DNA of 64,000 bases, from assembly GCA_013368375.1 (NCBI GenBank), contig JAACJP010000008.1, forward strand, positions 1,175,475-1,239,474, written 5' to 3'. Shown piece by piece: positions 11,458-23,352 of this stretch. The stretch is from Tricholomella constricta (lineage: Eukaryota > Basidiomycota > Agaricomycetes > Agaricales > Lyophyllaceae). Under the pieces are notes generated by a model. The model did no database searches. It was not told where the DNA came from and saw nothing but the letters and a program-made list of their open reading frames with translations. The translations under genes were made by a program, and so were the position numbers. The stretch's first letter is position 1. Every line of letters begins with the position of its first letter.

Positions 11458-12107
11458 CTTGAGAGTATGACGACGGCGGCTTGATTAACTGTAACCAGCG
11501 GTTGTCTTATGAAGACTATTAGTGAATCATGGGGACCGTTAAATTTTCTTGTCGGATATTTCTAGGACCGACAATGCACCAGAGGTCGCTTCGCGGTAGA
11601 CCTGTAATATTGTGATAATCGTCCTGGTTTTGTGTTTAGGGAGTGCAACGAAGACAACATGTCAGAAGTGGCCCCGTTTGTTGGTCGCGTGGTGTCCATA
11701 ACTTCTAAATGACAGAACACGGGTCGCCGGGAAATCTTGAATTGCATTGCAGCGGAAAATGCGGCCCGACATAGAATGATCTTTTGATATGATTATTTGC
11801 TCGCAAAGCGTCACGAGAATGTAGTCGATTGTCTGGATGTGGGATGCGCTAGCTCCCCGGCCATGGAAGGGAGGGAATGAAGAAGAGCATCTGCTCCGCA
11901 CAAGTGGCATGTCCGGTTTCGGCCTTCCAGGCTTCGGATACGTGTGCTGGAGGTATAAGATCAATGCAGAATAGATATAAGAGATGCCTCTGATGGAAGA
12001 AAGGAAAGGGAAGCGCTGTTTGATCCTCGTACGACTGACTGCGTATTGCTGATGTGATTATAGATATCAACAAACCTCGGCGGTGAAAGTTCAACGTGTT
12101 CAGAGCC
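11458..12107. other. Intergenic, presumed AA9 promoter
   Basis: Upstream of the AA9 gene. Carbon-source operators could lie here, but no site was identified with confidence. Confidence 0.3.
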
Positions 12108-12713
12108 TCATACGTGCGAATGACCGCCGGACGCCATGTTGCGCGTCACGGTGATGCATGGGATATTGGCAGTTGCAAGCCAGTGTAGACAATTCCCGTA
12201 CCTAGGCGGGAGATGGGGAATTTCTGTGGGCTGGTGGAGACAACTGTTAACGGAAGCAAGCATAAGATAGATGGGAGTTTGACAAACGTTTGCGAGCAGC
12301 TGATGGTTTTGCCCAGGATGGATACTGGTGTTCATGACGGCAGGTGACACAGGTTGCAGATGAATAGGTAGTGTTGCAGGTGGTCCAGCCACGGACATGC
12401 CTAATCTCAGATAAAATGTGGCCCATAAAGCTTGCATGTTTTGATGGTCGGAGAGCGCCAGTAAATGTTGATGCCACGGTAAGAAAGCAGTCGCGACTCG
12501 ATGGCCTGTGCCCCTATGCCCTTGAATGGCATAGTCGAGAAGACAACAGATGGCACACAAGATGATAACTATAGGAGGAAGCTCAATGCCCAGACGAACA
12601 ATGATACCAGAAGCAACTTGCCTAACAGAAACACAATGATCAACGCCAGAAGCCACGGTTTTAGCGCCATATGTCGTCAACGGAAGAGCGTTATTTGCGC
12701 GGCTCGATTTCAC
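12108..12713 (-). CDS. Unassigned 201-residue open frame
   Basis: Uninterrupted, with one hydrophobic stretch (LPPIVIILCAICCLLDYAI) and a His/Pro-rich tail. It has no recognisable domain. Another frame over the same start contains a strongly hydrophobic 33-residue peptide (MALKPWLLALIIVFLL...), so the true coding frame, if any, is unclear. Confidence 0.15.
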   Translation of the reverse strand: MKSSRANNALPLTTYGAKTVASGVDHCVSVRQVASGIIVRLGIELPPIVIILCAICCLLDYAIQGHRGTGHRVATAFLPWHQHLLALSDHQNMQALWATFYLRLGMSVAGPPATLPIHLQPVSPAVMNTSIHPGQNHQLLANVCQTPIYLMLASVNSCLHQPTEIPHLPPRYGNCLHWLATANIPCITVTRNMASGGHSHV

Positions 12714-13559
12714 CCCACCAAAGCGTGGAGCGGTGTGAGTTGTTGGCGGGGAATGGACGCGTATTAAACAGGCGATTGTAAAGCGCAGAGGATATAAAGA
12801 TGTACAACATTGCCCAACTTGTAGTAAGCGTTAAGGCAGAGGCTATGCTCACAGCCTTTGAGGTAAGTGCACACCCTTGCAGAAAGCAGTAGTCGAACCG
12901 AGGGATTCATCAGAATGTTCTATCCTGTCGACGCGAAACCCTCATTTGACGACGGAGCTGAGAGTTTGGAGCGGCATGCAAGTGGCCATTGCCTTGAAGA
13001 GGTTACAAAGGATGGGCGTGCGAGACTCTGTGGTTCGAAGCAAAACCAACTTCGAGATCTGTAGATTCTCGAATCAGCAGGACCTTCCCGGAAACTTGGA
13101 TTTAGGGCGCGCTCTCCGGACTTGGAAGGAGGGGCACACAAGCGCCTCGATCGATAATCCCATATCAGTTGATAGCTGAGAAGACCTGACATGGGAAACA
13201 TACGTTTGCACGAGATAGCTAGTCGCAGGTCGAAAGCTGTTAGTTTGGAGCATTGATGCCTATTCGCAATATTTTAAATATGCACCAGTGGAATCCTGTC
13301 TGTCGTCTGCACCTGTCAACGGCCAGTGACAAACAACCTCAAAGCTTCATGCGGCAAGTTCGAATGATGCATTGATGGAAAAGGTGAACAGAGGGATTTC
13401 AGCCGCTCATTCCGAACAAAAAATAGTAGATTGGAAGAAAAATCCGGGCATCCATCGACAAGGCAGTAGGCGCCTGAAAACGAAGATGTCGGAATTTATA
13501 TCGCGGCTTTTCAGCAGTGCGACCCTGGGAAGGACAGACACACACAATTGGGCTTGACC
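12714..13559. other. Intergenic, nothing recognised
   Basis: A 100-codon plus-strand open frame at 12877-13179 has no domain and a composition unlike the neighbouring genes. No RNA gene or repeat seen. Confidence 0.3.
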
Positions 13560-14430
13560 TGCCGTTTCCTCCGCCGACTAAATTGTTCTACGCGCATCCA
13601 ATATAGTACTAGAGGCACCATTTCAGTATTCACCAGAGGTATCATAGATGAGATTGACCTGAGCGCCTCCACTAGCTACGTGTAATGCAATTTGTCGTTC
13701 CCCTTCCCCACTGAAAATTCATAACGAAATATTGAACAAGTCTACTCTACCTCATAACAAGCATTGGCTTCCAAACACAAATTATAAGCTGTTCATTATC
13801 ACGCCTTAGAAGACGACTCTTACCCGTTGGGAGTAATCTTCGGGATCGTAACAGTGACCCGACTATATCTGGAGTGTTGGCTATATCAGCGAACGAGGCA
13901 GTGGAGGAGCCGTAATGACGTACTCACCGAAGCAAAAATCAGGGCCGTCGAGGACCATTCCCAAAAATTTGAACCTGATATATTCACCTTTGTCAACACA
14001 TCAAGGTTCGCATCGCCGTTCCATTATCACATTCTTCCCAATCCTCTAAAATACTTCTCGCAATCAGTTGACAGCCTGTACGAATGTCAACCGCGATGCT
14101 TACCCCGGCATTATCCATGTTGACTGCCTTGAATTCGACCTCCGAACCCGCAACAACAGTGGCAATCCCGGCCGAAGTTGCGGACGTTGCATTGGGCTCG
14201 TAGCATCTCGAACTTCCCTATAAGCAAATATACCCACCGGTATTTGAGAATAACAGTTTGCGGTCATTCCATATTGCCAATCAGCTGTCACTGCCATTGA
14301 CAATGAGATCGGGGAGAGTATCTGACAGAAGTTATGGAGGGGAGATCGACGCTGATCAATTGTCGGAACGTACAGAAGAGCCAAAGCCAAGAAAATGCGC
14401 CAAATGCGCCTGTTCTGAAGTCTGCTTTTC
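13560..14430 (-). pseudogene. Dead AA9 LPMO copy
   Basis: Pieces of a second AA9 gene in the same order and strand as the intact one. They read as RIFLALALL (signal-like), LPDLIVNG, VTADWQYGMTANCYSQIPV, SRCYEPNATSATSAGIATVV, VTVTIPKITPNG, ERQIALHVASGGAQ and YYIGCA. Damage is clear. There is a frame change within the NG|VTADW segment near 14290. An extra T lies near 13965 where the intact gene reads FKIWEW. The exon after GGAQ reads YYIGCA followed by TAG (13590-13588), where the intact gene has CAG. The region corresponding to YFSAYLTPAS is not recognisable. It arose by duplication and decayed. Confidence 0.75.
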
Positions 14431-16534
14431 GTGCATCTCATGAGTGCTTGCAGGAAAGAGCTCGGGTTTTCATAGGCCCGATAATATAGCACCTCGCCAC
14501 AGGGAGTCGCATGATATATGTTCCATGGGCCTTGCATAAGATAATTCAGAAGCGAGAAGATGAACTCGATGTGCTGCAATGTAATACCATCAGAGGTAAT
14601 CATTATTAGATGAACTTAGTTTACTTCTGTATGATCAGCCCAACGCGCATGTGGTCTAGAAGGGGCAGACCCTCACCGATGTATACCCGTTGTCACCGTA
14701 CTCTAGATGATAGTAGGTGTCGTGAAGTTGAGGGGCATGACCTACGTTCTTCGACCGACGGTCCACTGGATCCGTCAACTTGAGCATAGGGCAGTATTGA
14801 TCACATCGAGGCCTGCAAGTAATTTTGGCACAATGTCGGCGTGTTATGCATAGTGCAAATCGGGCTCGGCTTGACTCGAGGTAGGCCAGCGAGAATATTC
14901 CCTTTACTTTATCCTATTGTCAGAAAAGAAGGGCATTGGCCAGCGCACACATCGGAGGGAATTGTCTTGTGTTCTGTAGGGCAAGAACGACGCGACAGAA
15001 TTTGTTCATCCTCGTCGGAATGCCGCTAGCGAGAGTGCGCCTTCATCCAGCGTCCAGCTCGAAACTACTTCAAAGCGGCTTTTCTGAATCTAGCGCGAGG
15101 TTGAAAGAACAAGGAGGGCGGTTGGAAATGGATACAGTTCGCTCAATTTGAAAACCCATGAACCCATGAACCCCCTGTAAATGATTATTGGAGATATCTG
15201 GTCATAAATGGGTGGTTAGCAGTCATATCAATCTCTCTCCCTCATAACCGTGATGACATCGATGAGCTCGGAATGACTGGCAAGCACGAGCGCGTCGAGG
15301 ACCGGCCACTAGTGCGCCATGAGAAGGTCGAGCGTAAGTCCGTCGAAAGTTGCATATGCTTTGGGTGCACGGCCTTGCTAACCTGGAACAGAAATGCGGT
15401 GGTGGCGTACCACGTTGAGTCTTTTCAGTGCTCGCATAGTACGTGCGCTCTGTGGAAGTTTGCAGGGACTTTGGGGATTATAAGATATGCAAGGTGTCGC
15501 ATGCTGCATGAAGAGATCGCGGAACAGTAGATGAGGGCCTTGGAGGATGGACTTCGGGTAATGGAAGCTGAGGTAGAAGCTCGAGAGGGAGGTTATGGCG
15601 GGGAGGGCGGTGGCAAGTTTAACGTTATGGGCACAGATAGTGGTCCCCGCCAATGTAATATCTGTCGCCCCAGTGCCGCGGGTGTCGGTGAACCGTGACG
15701 AAGAGCTGACAGGGTTAGCGGTGCTGCATTGTGTTGAACTTGCGGGGGTACAGACCTTCGGACAGCAGGTGTTGTCACTTGTATAACTAGGAGAGAGGGA
15801 AATGAGTGAATAGGGGTGCTAGAAATATGTGACAAAAAGGCCATACACACCTGACGAGCGCAAAAAGCTGCCCGTGTGTTCTCCATCTTGAAAAGATAAC
15901 TAATGTCTGGGGTGCCGGAGGAGCAATGATGCGATGAGCGCTACAGCGAGCGGACGACTTAGCAAGGCGAGGCGAAGCGGAAAGTCGAGAAGTTGAGTGG
16001 GAAGCTATTAAGTGGGCATGGTGTAAAACAGTACGTAGCCTGCCACAGATGTACATCTTCATAAATTGTCGGGCTCGCGCTCTGGGACAGGACTGCCGCT
16101 TTCACAACCTGAGGTTCGAGGCAAATCACGAGACGGACGTCGACTGGGTTCGGGAACAGCGCGAATCGAGTGATGGCCTGCGGAGTACGAGTTGGGTAGA
16201 CTTCTGTATGTTCGTTATCTATAACACTAAAACAATGTTTTGCCTCACACACATCAACTGGGCATAAGAAGGCTGCGAAAAGGTGACTTGTTGTCGTTCT
16301 GTCCGACGTTTAAGATGTGATTCTTTGTAGGGGTGATTCCTAGCCACGCAACGAAGGCGACTGACTATCAAGGTCAATGTACAACAGAATACTACTAAGC
16401 TCCCTCAGGGTTTTCCATGTTTAAAAAAGTTCGTAGAATTGTAGGAAAACAGATGGACGAGGCAATAAAGAAAGACTGAAAACGAATAATTACCATTACA
16501 ATTAGTGTGAGATCCGCAGACGGGAGACGGGGTA
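14431..16534. other. Intergenic, no confident gene
   Basis: Minus-strand open stretches near 15380-15890 can be spliced into a Cys-containing peptide (NTCCPKVCTPASSTQC) followed by Ser/Thr-rich sequence. It does not match the eight-Cys spacing of hydrophobins and ends in low-quality sequence. No function assigned. Confidence 0.3.
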
Positions 16535-17621
16535 TCATGATAGTATCTATCAACGAAGGGTCAACAAGCATAAAAGTAATGTCGCAGAGAATACTCACGG
16601 CGAGTAGAACTATGGCGACAACAACGGCCAGGACCAACATGAGACACGCGGCGCGACGACCTGCTTTCCGTTGATACTCATGAGCAGTTGTTAGCTCATG
16701 GGCAGCATCCGTCGTGTCATTTGCCACCGAGAAGATGTTGTTCCCTATATCGTCTGAATCATGCGTCTCAGCCGAGGTTTATCCAGAGATGAAAATGGAG
16801 GCAGACTCACCGATCATCTGACCTTGCTCTCCTACCAACGTTCCCAAGTCCCTGAATATCTCGGCAAGCTCATGCATGCCACTTTCTATTTCCCTAATCT
16901 CGGCTTCGCGTTCCTCGATGAGAGATTCTTGGTAGGCTAGTTCATGCGGCGAAAGTTGGGATTGGAGAATTTGGGCTTGTCGCAGAGTGTTTGGGTCGGA
17001 ATCCTCATGAAATCTGCAACTAATTGAGGTGGCCAGTAGTAAAAGCGGGCGGAGTATACGCACGAAGAGTCTAACGGCTGATCATCGTCGACAGCTAGCT
17101 TGACACCTTGGACAACAGTCCGTTGTCGTTCTGCGCTGACTTGCTGAGCACGTTGGAATGCCACGAGAGAAAGTTGGAGGTCGTGCGATGTTTTCTGGAG
17201 TGCGGTCTTTTGGTGGGGCTGCGTAAGGAAAAGACGTCGGTATAGGCTCATAAGATAATGAGAATATCTTCTCACAAGTGAAGCCTGCAATGCCGACAGC
17301 TTCTTCAAGTCCTCCGATCCTCGTTTAGCCATCGCCCGTGTAGTCTCCGTCAAGCCATGTCTGCAATGCTTGAAGTTGGGAAGTGAAAATTGACAATGAA
17401 CATTTATGGACTTACAGGGATTTCCTCAACGTTGCAGAGTCCTTCCCCGTCCCAAGCTGATCCACAAGTTTAAGAATCCCTTGCACATTTGCGTTCATCT
17501 TGAAGACCTGCAAAGAGAGCGAGGACTGAAGGGAGAGAAAAGGGGCATCTTGGGTGCTCGACGCGGACGATAGCGAGCGAGACGGGTGGGTCAAGCCCGC
17601 TTCGATGTCCTGAAAGCTCAT
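16535..17621 (-). CDS. PEP12: Qa-SNARE, Pep12/syntaxin-7-12 type
   Basis: Target-membrane SNARE that drives fusion at endosomes and the prevacuolar compartment. Six exons (17621-17416, 17360-17276, 17218-17064, 17013-16811, 16753-16599, 16546-16535) join in phase to give 271 residues. The N-terminal part is the Habc-type three-helix region (FKMNANVQGILKLVDQLG, LQKTSHDLQLSLVAFQ). The SNARE helix runs through IEEREAEIREIESGMHELAE and IFRDLGTLVGEQGQMIDDIG. The Gln in EQG is at the zero-layer position, making this a Q-SNARE. The linker HEYQRKAGRR leads to the C-terminal anchor LMLVLAVVVAIVLLAILS. The last exon encodes only ILS and the stop. The IFRDL and EQG spacing favours Pep12 over plasma-membrane Sso-type syntaxins. 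No damage. Confidence 0.88.
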
Positions 17622-18883
17622 CCTGTAGAGTAACGAAGGCGAGGCCAGTTGACGGCAAACGTCAAGCTGCGCTCCATTATGATCACGTGCCGAATTTTTC
17701 ATCGGCAAACCCCGGTCCGCTGACTTCAGCTCCACTTGCGGTCTGCCATGGTATGCTCATGATGGATAGTACTCGAGCTTGATCAAGGCCCGCAAAATCT
17801 CCATTCTAGATGGCATGAGATTCAATTTCCGTGTCCATTATCTTGGCCTTTGCATTGGATACATTCTCTCACTTACTAACGTGGCCCTCGACGCCCGCTG
17901 GCCTACTCCTGCCTGCAATCAATTAGCACCACATCTCCTGATTGTTCCCGAAATACACCCAACTTCCCGCTCATTGCAAGATCCTCGTCTTATTGTCAAC
18001 TTGGCACCGTTTGAATGGGCGTTACAGGCATGATAAAGCCTGAAACCTGGTAGACCTTGATATGGACCTTTCTCTTGACCCGGGACATCTTGAATCTACC
18101 TGGCGTTCCGAATAATCGAAGCCTCTTACTGCCTATTGTCGGTCTATCATCTTTTACTGTCTGTTATCTTGTGGACAGTCTACTTTGTTCTTCAGTTTTC
18201 TGATATCTCCGTCCAGTGCGCGTTGCGAGCGTCCCATTCCCACAAAGCCTCGGTATACTTCGACATTCTCCTTGGCGCCGTCACCTCCTTTTCTTTGTTC
18301 CTATTCTGTGGCAACACACTTTGACAGTATGCGCGACTATTTCCCTTCTCTACCCACAAGGCACGCGGCGATTCCATCTCCCTTCCAGCCGATATATGTA
18401 TCGCCTCCGAGTCGCGAAGAGTTCTACGGGTTTCGGAGCACAACCGCCTGAATCATGTCCCAGTTGTTACGTTTACCATCACATTGGATCCAACGTCATG
18501 CTTCTCTCCGCCTTTCAGCTCGATGTCCTCGAATTTCTCTAGATCTCTTTCGCAACCCTCGTCAACGAAGCTCCTGGGCACCTCTTGAACTAATAATCTT
18601 GTAGTCAAATCATCCTTCCGTGTGTAAAGTACGATCAATACAGTCAATTATTGAGGTCTTATAAAATCTTCCTTATTAGACTAAACTCGCCTAGAACCTG
18701 TGTGGGAGTGATACTATTTGGCCATCTCCCTAAAAGCAAACAGACTTGTGCCGATCCATGACGTTTATGATTGAATCAACTTGTATTCGTCTCTCTGACA
18801 TCTCTCTGACATATTTAACAATTTTCCCTCTTCTACGACAACACTCCTTATAAGCCGCCATAACAAGTGTGTTCCGCCCACTA
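17622..18883. other. Divergent intergenic region
   Basis: Separates the SNARE gene (minus) from the mitochondrial gene (plus). Overlapping short frames near 18136-18640 on both strands show no domain. Probably promoter and leader sequence for both genes. Confidence 0.35.
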
Positions 18884-20078
18884 ATGTCGATAGCTCCCAA
18901 AGCCTTGCGAAAGCTGCGCATCATTGCCATACCACTCACGCGGCCCACACTCAAGACTCTACCGAACGCGCCAGCCAGTCGCATACTGACCTACTATCAA
19001 TTCCAAATAACCTCTCCACCAAAACCGCCAGGAGAATCTTCAGACGCCGAGGGATATCGGTCGCGATGGTTACCAGAGGGAGGCATTGGGAAATGGATAA
19101 CAACCAAAGCAGCGGACACATGGGCAGGCTTCGGGAACGCCCAAGGTGGTTGGAAGGTTCGTTCATTACGCGTCTTTGCTATCGATTTGCTCTAACATGC
19201 GCTGCAACTGCAGCTAAAAGTGTATCAAGGCGGCGAGCGCCTAGTGGACCGATTGGAATTTGAAGAACTTGCATTAAAGGGCATTGACCCCTCACTCGGG
19301 CCGTCCATCACACGCCCTGACATGTCTAGTAAGCTAAAACAAGATGTACAACAATCGGAAACAAAGGCATGTTACTTTATAATGGTGATACCTCGCTCAA
19401 ACGACGTCTGACTTGTCTTACACGTCTTCAGATCCCTCTTGTATACCCACCGTCCATAAATTCCGGGCCTGTGACTTTGAATGAGCTCCGCGCGTTGATT
19501 GCGTACCGGACACCACGGCATAAAAAGGGCTTCTACCTGTGGATGGTTCTTGCACCGTTCACAGCACCGTTCATGATTATCCGTGCGTCATGGATGGTCT
19601 CCTCTGACTATCGTTCGCTCATTCGATCTACGTCATGTCAGCAATCATACCGAACCTTCCCTTTTTCTTCTGCGCATGGCGATCATGGTCACATTACAAA
19701 GGTACAATTGCTCTCACATCATATCTAATCCTCGTGCTGATTCAAAAGCAATGAAAAGCCTATAGATCATCGCAATATCTGCAAACTCTCTTAGACACTG
19801 GTGCTATCGTACCGGAACCCAGCGAAATGCTCGAAGCTGTGTACAGGGACTTCTCTCCTGCAAAGTCTCTCACAACCTCTGCCGAATCTCGCGAGCCCGA
19901 GAAACACGACACCGCTCCCAAACCCGAACCCGCCCAGCAACACGAAGTTCTTCTCACCCGTGATGCAGTACCGGCCATTCTCAGTCTCTTCGGACTCAAG
20001 CCAAGTGCTGGTGCCGATCTACTGCGCGCAGTGGAGCAGGCAAGAGTGAGAGTCTTGAGCGGGAGAGGTGTTCTGTGA
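18884..20078 (+). CDS. Mitochondrial K+/H+ exchange-related protein (Mit_KHE1 family)
   Basis: Inner-membrane protein family linked in yeast to mitochondrial potassium/proton exchange. Exons are 18884-19156, 19214-19366 (or to 19384), 19432-19582, 19642-19701 and 19759-20078. The product is 318 or 324 residues. The N terminus is basic (MSIAPKALRKLRIIAIPLTR), fitting a mitochondrial presequence. Family landmarks follow: GGIGKWITTKAADTWAGFG, LKVYQGGERLVDRLEFEELA, TLNELRALIAYRTPRHKKGF, a hydrophobic pair (YLWMVLAPFTAPFMIIPIIP, NLPFFFCAWRSWSHYKAYRS) and a charged C-terminal tail. The second intron has two phase-correct donors: GC at 19367 (AAG|GCATGT, 65-base intron) or GT at 19385 (47-base intron). 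The start was moved to the ATG at 18884. Otherwise intact. Confidence 0.82.
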
Positions 20079-20603
20079 ATTCCTATCATTCTTTGCTCTG
20101 GGATTGCTGTGTTTTTTCGGGACGAATGAGGAGACTGCATCATCGACGACCCCTGCCAAACGCACAAAGCATTTGGTACGCTGGACCTCGTACATTATAC
20201 TACCTTATTGCACAACTGTCGTCATTTGTAGTCCTGGTACCATCGTTTATACTTAGACCTCTTAATGTATGTAAAGCCCAGCTGACGACATATTAAGCAG
20301 CATGTGCTTCTGCTGATCAGGACATGTCTGACAAAGATAAATCCAGTAAGAGATACAGTGTTACCCTTCCCACCCATACGAACTAGAGAAAAATACCGCC
20401 AAAGATAGAAAATACCAACGAAAGGAAAGCTGAAATGTGTCGATACAAAACGCTGTGGTAGTGGTGTCCGCAATACGAAGAAAAATGGCGGTTCCGTTTC
20501 CAAGGGTATATGAGATAGATAGCGAAAGGCTGAAATACGGGATACATGGCAGGTGTGGGTATCGTTGGCGAATGTCGCGAGTGACGGTTAGGGAAGCGAT
20601 CGA
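20079..20603. other. Convergent spacer
   Basis: Holds the 3' ends of the Mit_KHE1 and F-box genes. No other gene seen. Confidence 0.35.
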
Positions 20604-22463
20604 TTATGTTGCGGCATTTTCTGAGTCTTCTTCATCATCATCTCTCACATCCTCGTTTTCTTCTCCTCCTACTTCTCCTTCGTCCTCCTCGTCGCCTATC
20701 CCTTCATCATCCACTTCCCCTTCGTTTTCATTTTCGTCTTCGTCTTCGATCTCCTCATCCCCGTCTTCGTCAAAAGTCTCCACATACACTCTCCTCCCAC
20801 TCTCCGCTACCCACCCTTTCTCCGCCAACCGATCTAGCACTGCATCTTTTCCTTTGCGCCTCTCACTCCATTTCAAAATCCACCTACGAACACCATACCA
20901 CGCAGGTGATCCTTTGCGCTCCCCGCATTGACGTATCTGTCCGATATCGTAATTTTCGCGATACTGAATCAGCTCTTCTACTTTCTTCCCCGGTAGACCC
21001 GATATTTTGAACGTCTCCAGACGGGATAGGAAAGGAACACGTTCGACACGCGTCGAGTTTGGCGTCGCCCTGGGGCAGGTCGATGAAACTGATTTGGCCC
21101 TTGACTTGGGACAGATTGCCCTCGGCATCGCTTCCGTCGAGGCGGTGCTTTCGTCCTCTTCAACTTCAACCTCCATTCCCTCCATGAGAAGGCCAAGGAA
21201 AGTATCGCTGACGCTAGCAAAATGGACTTCAAGGGTCCGGAGCCCCTGAAGCGCGCGCAAAAAGGCACGCAGGCTGTCGACGTTCGCCTCAAGTGCGGTG
21301 AGTTTGAGGGTGTCGAGCTTTGGGAGGGCAGGAAAGGGGAGGTAGGATGAGCAATTTCCAGAAGACGAAGCAGGGGTGCTGGATGGGATTAGTGGTTGAT
21401 TACATTGTTTCGCGCCGGCGATGAGATCAACAAAGGGCGTAAAATCCTGATCAGGTAGATCGAGGCTTAGCTCCTTCACTCCCGGTAAAACTAAACGCCC
21501 CATGAGCCGACAAAGATAGTCGGGATCAAGGTCGGTGAGGCTGAGGTTCTCGAGCGACTCGATGTAGATCCTCTCCTTATTGGTAGGCCAAACCAATTTT
21601 GTGTCCCCGTTCGCTACTCGGGGTCCAGAATAATGTAATGAGAGCGTCCGCAGATCAGGGCTATTGCGAAGCATGTTCTCCCAGTGCTCATACGGAGGCC
21701 GGATATTCTCCGGATGAAGCGCAAGCTCGAGATTGTGAAGCTGCGCAAGGTATGGGCTTTGTGCCCAGGGAAGATTGACGCCAATCAAGGAAACATTCTT
21801 CAAGCGAGGCAGATCATTACTAAACACCATCACTGGAGGCCTGTATGTCGCGAGATAAAGATTCTGTGACGTGAGGTAATCCTCAAAATGATAGAGCTGT
21901 AGAGTTTCGAGATTGGGGGCGGGGCCACAGCTGCTCAAATGCTGCCGAGCAGCAGCTTTGCACTCGTGATCACGTACTTTGAGGTGGAAGGACCGCCATC
22001 GCTTCACATAAGGGCAGATGATGCTGAAGACCTGATGAATCTCTTCCCTGCACAAAGTGACCCCTGGAATGTGTTCTCGTTCGGCAACAGTGTCGACCAA
22101 GATATCGAGGGAATGACGCGAGCGTGAGCAGCGGGCCAGATACTCTTTTGCTCGTGGAAGATGGATTGGTTCACGAAAATGAAGGATGTTCCAGAGAGAG
22201 GATGTCTGCAGGGCGACCTGCCGCCAGTGACGACAGACATGGGAGGCGATGAGCTGAAAATTGGATGAGGGGATGGCGTAGTAATCCTGGTCTGGTTTGA
22301 GGAGGAACGGAGACTCCGCGTAGGGAAAGTCATAGCCTGCGCCCAGGATAAAGATACGAGTCAACAGTTCCACAGGTAACGAACAGATGCCAGCGGGTCG
22401 GAAAGAGTAACGGCGCATCTGGGAATAGTGAAGTGGTTCTTGTGCGTGCGCAGAAGAATGCAA
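20604..22463 (-). CDS. F-box/leucine-rich protein with acidic tail
   Basis: Single exon, 619 residues. The F-box lies near residues 25-90 (ICSLPVELLTRIFILGAGYD ... SHVCRHWRQVALQTSSLWNI), followed by irregular leucine-rich repeats (LETLQLYHFEDYL, LPRLKNVSLIGVNLPW, LRTLSLHYSGP, LENLSLTDLDPDYL, VKELSLDLPDQDF, LDTLKLTALEANV). Such proteins are adaptors that bring substrates to an SCF ubiquitin ligase; mushrooms have hundreds. After a linker the last 60 residues are almost all Asp and Glu, encoded by tandem TCC/TCT/TCG-type triplets (plus strand 20625-20765), so tail length probably varies between strains. It converges on the Mit_KHE1 gene with about 525 bases between stops. Target unknown. Confidence 0.8.
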   Translation of the reverse strand: MHSSAHAQEPLHYSQMRRYSFRPAGICSLPVELLTRIFILGAGYDFPYAESPFLLKPDQDYYAIPSSNFQLIASHVCRHWRQVALQTSSLWNILHFREPIHLPRAKEYLARCSRSRHSLDILVDTVAEREHIPGVTLCREEIHQVFSIICPYVKRWRSFHLKVRDHECKAAARQHLSSCGPAPNLETLQLYHFEDYLTSQNLYLATYRPPVMVFSNDLPRLKNVSLIGVNLPWAQSPYLAQLHNLELALHPENIRPPYEHWENMLRNSPDLRTLSLHYSGPRVANGDTKLVWPTNKERIYIESLENLSLTDLDPDYLCRLMGRLVLPGVKELSLDLPDQDFTPFVDLIAGAKQCNQPLIPSSTPASSSGNCSSYLPFPALPKLDTLKLTALEANVDSLRAFLRALQGLRTLEVHFASVSDTFLGLLMEGMEVEVEEDESTASTEAMPRAICPKSRAKSVSSTCPRATPNSTRVERVPFLSRLETFKISGLPGKKVEELIQYRENYDIGQIRQCGERKGSPAWYGVRRWILKWSERRKGKDAVLDRLAEKGWVAESGRRVYVETFDEDGDEEIEDEDENENEGEVDDEGIGDEEDEGEVGGEENEDVRDDDEEDSENAAT

Positions 22464-23352
22464 GGGGCCATCTTGAAGTAAGTTTGGCCATCGTTGGCCG
22501 TGAAGCTGGCCGCGGAGATGCTAGTCATTAGAACGTTATTGGAAGGATGAGTAAGTTTGCATGTCGCACCGAGGACATAGAGAGGGCCTGATGAGCTTAA
22601 TGGGCTGGGAGCTGCGGCAGTTGCTAGAACAGGACCAATAAGGGGGGGTCAGTAGCGAGATAATACAAGAGAGTGAGAGGAGAGAATAAGAATATGGGTC
22701 TCATGAAATCGGAAATGGATGCAACAGACGACTTCTCCGTGGACCGACAATCTCACACTCGCGATCAATATGTAAACTGATTGCCTTTCTTGCGCTGCTT
22801 CTCATCCATCGATTCCCAGGCCACTGTCATCCACTGCCACTGCTAACCTCATGACTCCCTGCGACATTTCCTCAAGTGTATCTCTCAAGGCCGAACGAGC
22901 TATCCGTCCATCATCAATCCACATTCACTTGCTCCCACCATTGCGAGCCACCAATCATCTCTGTTGCCAATAATAATTCGCTCAGTCTGAGTGCTCGTGG
23001 CGTTGCTTCCTTGTCTTGGTATCACCATCATGATGCTTCTTTTGCGTGGGTTATGCTCACGTCCTCACAGCTGGACAGCTCTCGACTGCCATGGTGCAGT
23101 ACTATCGCATGGAGCGGTAGTATTACCTCTCTAGCAAAGGGAATACCAAGTCGCTCGGCGCCCGAAACCAGGAAATTCTACATGAAAAATTCTCCTTGCT
23201 TGACAAAGACTCCATAATGCCCTCGTTCTGGGCCATGATAAGAATCATCGACGGCCGAAAGCTGAATGAGCAAAAGATGTTGTGGAATACACATGTTTGT
23301 GAAAGTTATGCAATGACAAGGCTAGCAGAATGATAATGTAGACATCCCATGC
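22464..23352. other. Intergenic, nothing recognised
   Basis: Upstream of the F-box gene and downstream of the next minus-strand gene. A 113-codon plus-strand frame at 22876-23217 has no domain. Confidence 0.3.

Noticed and set aside
15378..15886. Hydrophobin-like Cys-rich gene
   Set aside because: A CC pair is present, but the eight-Cys spacing of hydrophobins is not, and no start with a signal peptide could be joined.
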